This document shows, piece by piece, positions 21,267 to 22,500 of a DNA stretch of 22,500 nucleotides; position 1 is the stretch's first letter, and the number at the start of each line of letters is the position of its first letter. The translations under genes and the position numbers were made by a program. The notes under the pieces are model-generated. The model was given only the letters and a program-made list of their open reading frames with translations. It had not been told where the DNA came from and made no database searches. The DNA comes from Neocallimastix lanati (nom. inval.) (Eukaryota; Neocallimastigomycota; Neocallimastigomycetes; Neocallimastigales; Neocallimastigaceae), in the NCBI GenBank assembly GCA_016946835.1, contig JACVTC010000033.1, positions 1,195,001 to 1,217,500 on the forward strand. The letters run 5' to 3'.

Positions 21267-22392
21267 TTTATATTAGAATTTTAATTATTAAAATGTTAAA
21301 AAAAGTTAATTTAGAAATTTATTAATATATATATATATTCATTTTATAATATATGTAATTAATAATATGTTTTAGTTTGAAAGTGCTTTACAATCATATG
21401 CTGAACAACAAAAATTAGCTGAAGAAAATGATCCATTTGCTGATTATCAAGTTCTTTTAATATCTAATGCAAGATCAATTCCTATTAGAGAATTAGATGT
21501 AAATTTTTGAACAAAAAAATTTTTTTTTTCTTTTTTTTCTTTTTTAATTTTTTTTATTATTATTTATATATAATATTTAAAAAAAAAAAAAAAGTTAAGA
21601 AGAAAACATGAATATATAATTAAAAATAAGAAATGATATTTTATATTAGTAACACAAACCAATTACTATTATTAATGGTTCTATTTAATTAAATTGTTTT
21701 TATATCTTTCAATATGAAGTCAACTTATATGTCAAAATTAGTAAATGTTCCAGGTATTGTTATTTCTACTTCAACTTTAACTGCAAAAGCTACTAGTATT
21801 CATATTATGTGTAAAAATTGTCGAAGTACTAAAAATTTACCAGTTAATGGTGGTTTTTCTGGTGTTACTTTACCAAGAAAATGTGATAGGTAAAATATTA
21901 AAAAAATAAAAAATTGTATTTATACCTTTTTATATAGCAATGAAATTTATTTTTATTAATTTGAAATTTATCAATATACTTTTTTTTTTTTTTTTAATAT
22001 TATTATTTGATGTAATATAGTCAAGTAGTTGCTGGTGAAACTAAAGAATGTCCACTTGATCCATATGTTATTGTGAATGATAAATGTAAATTCATTGATC
22101 AACAAGCCATTAAACTTCAAGAAACTCCAGAAATGGTTCCTGTTGGTGAACTTCCAAGACATTTATTATTAAGTGTAGATAGGTAAATATATATATATAT
22201 ATATTAATAATAAATAATGTATATTATTATAAAATAAAAATGATAAATTATGAATGATTATTATATTAATTAATTATATACTAATTATATTATTAATATT
22301 AAATATTTAATAGAAATAATGTTAACAAACTTGTTCCAGGTTCAAGAATTATTGTTACTGGTATTTATTCAAGTTATCAAAATAGACAATCT
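20061..22392 (+). CDS. mcm5: MCM5, replicative helicase subunit (5' part)
   Basis: Six exons are visible: 20061-20221, 20986-21109, 21376-21498, 21720-21889, 22021-22182 and 22314-22392. Together they give 273 residues in consistent phase; the last is followed by GTAAGT and the gene runs out of the window. MCM5 is one subunit of the hexameric MCM2-7 helicase that loads at replication origins in the nucleus. Identity rests on FLNFIRNF and FPYRE at the N-terminus, [20 protein letters not shown] and [14 protein letters not shown] zinc-finger region (MCKNC ... PRKCDS ... KECPLDPY) and [13 protein letters not shown] with [15 protein letters not shown] complete the N-terminal OB domain. The AAA+ ATPase domain lies beyond the window. 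Intron 1 is long (764 bp) and holds a 61-base A run. The start is the first Met in a favourable AAAATGG context, with normal family spacing. Confidence 0.95.
20507..20567. repeat. 61-base A homopolymer in mcm5 intron 1
   Basis: An uninterrupted A run, the longest homopolymer in the window, lies inside the 764-bp first intron of mcm5. The length is likely unstable and may be misassembled. (AAT)n tracts lie on both sides. Confidence 0.95.
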
Positions 22393-22500
22393 GTAAGTTC
22401 ATATATTTATATTTCTATAATTAGTAATTTTTTTTTTCTTTTCATAATATATATATTTATTAATTCTGATTATTTAATGATTTGATTTTTTATATATACA

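Noticed and set aside
1-22500. CRISPR array, tRNA or rRNA genes
   Set aside because: No spaced identical repeats of CRISPR type, no tRNA A/B boxes with cloverleaf arms, and no rRNA core sequences were seen.
1-22500. Dictyostelium-like amoeba as the source
   Set aside because: AT content and Asn runs would fit, but a CBM18 module on a Thr-rich linker and a Ty1/copia element favour an anaerobic fungus. This is not proven.

Overview
The window looks like nuclear DNA of a very AT-rich, intron-rich fungus. The best fit is an anaerobic gut fungus (Neocallimastigomycota). The reasons are long A/T homopolymers and microsatellites between genes, small AT-rich GT..AG introns, Asn/Ser-rich low-complexity protein segments, and a decayed CBM18 chitin-binding module next to a Thr-rich linker. 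The taxon is inferred; no rRNA or other marker gene is present.

Layout. 1-6941: AT-rich, gene-poor DNA with satellites, including a 50-bp higher-order repeat at about 3061-3210 and a 33-bp repeat at about 4740-4915. 6942-10567: an intact seven-exon gene (+) for a DDHD-type intracellular phospholipase A1-like protein of 792 residues. 10568-11560: its 3' side, with a duplicated hairpin block and microsatellites. 11567-12300: two or three decayed coding scraps. About 12390-15130: two broken genes facing each other tail to tail, a family B DNA polymerase (+) and an RNA polymerase largest subunit (-), most simply read as a relic of a nucleocytoplasmic large DNA virus (giant virus) in the host chromosome. 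15231-15425: a 46-bp tandem repeat. 16261-16662: a dead CBM18 gene fragment. 17085-17300: a 15-bp minisatellite. 17371-17482: an unexplained GC-richer island that can fold. 18045-19490: a dead Ty1/copia retrotransposon (-). 20061 to the end: the first six exons of mcm5 (+), a replicative helicase subunit, cut by the window end.

The two healthy host genes (DDHD lipase and mcm5) therefore flank about 9 kb of decayed material of several origins: viral, retrotransposon, and host carbohydrate-binding. The relics carry many frameshifts and stops, and nothing between 10568 and 20060 looks expressible as a full protein. I saw no tRNA, rRNA or CRISPR array. The most unusual content is the giant-virus-like PolB/RPB1 pair; the least explained is the folded island at 17371-17482.
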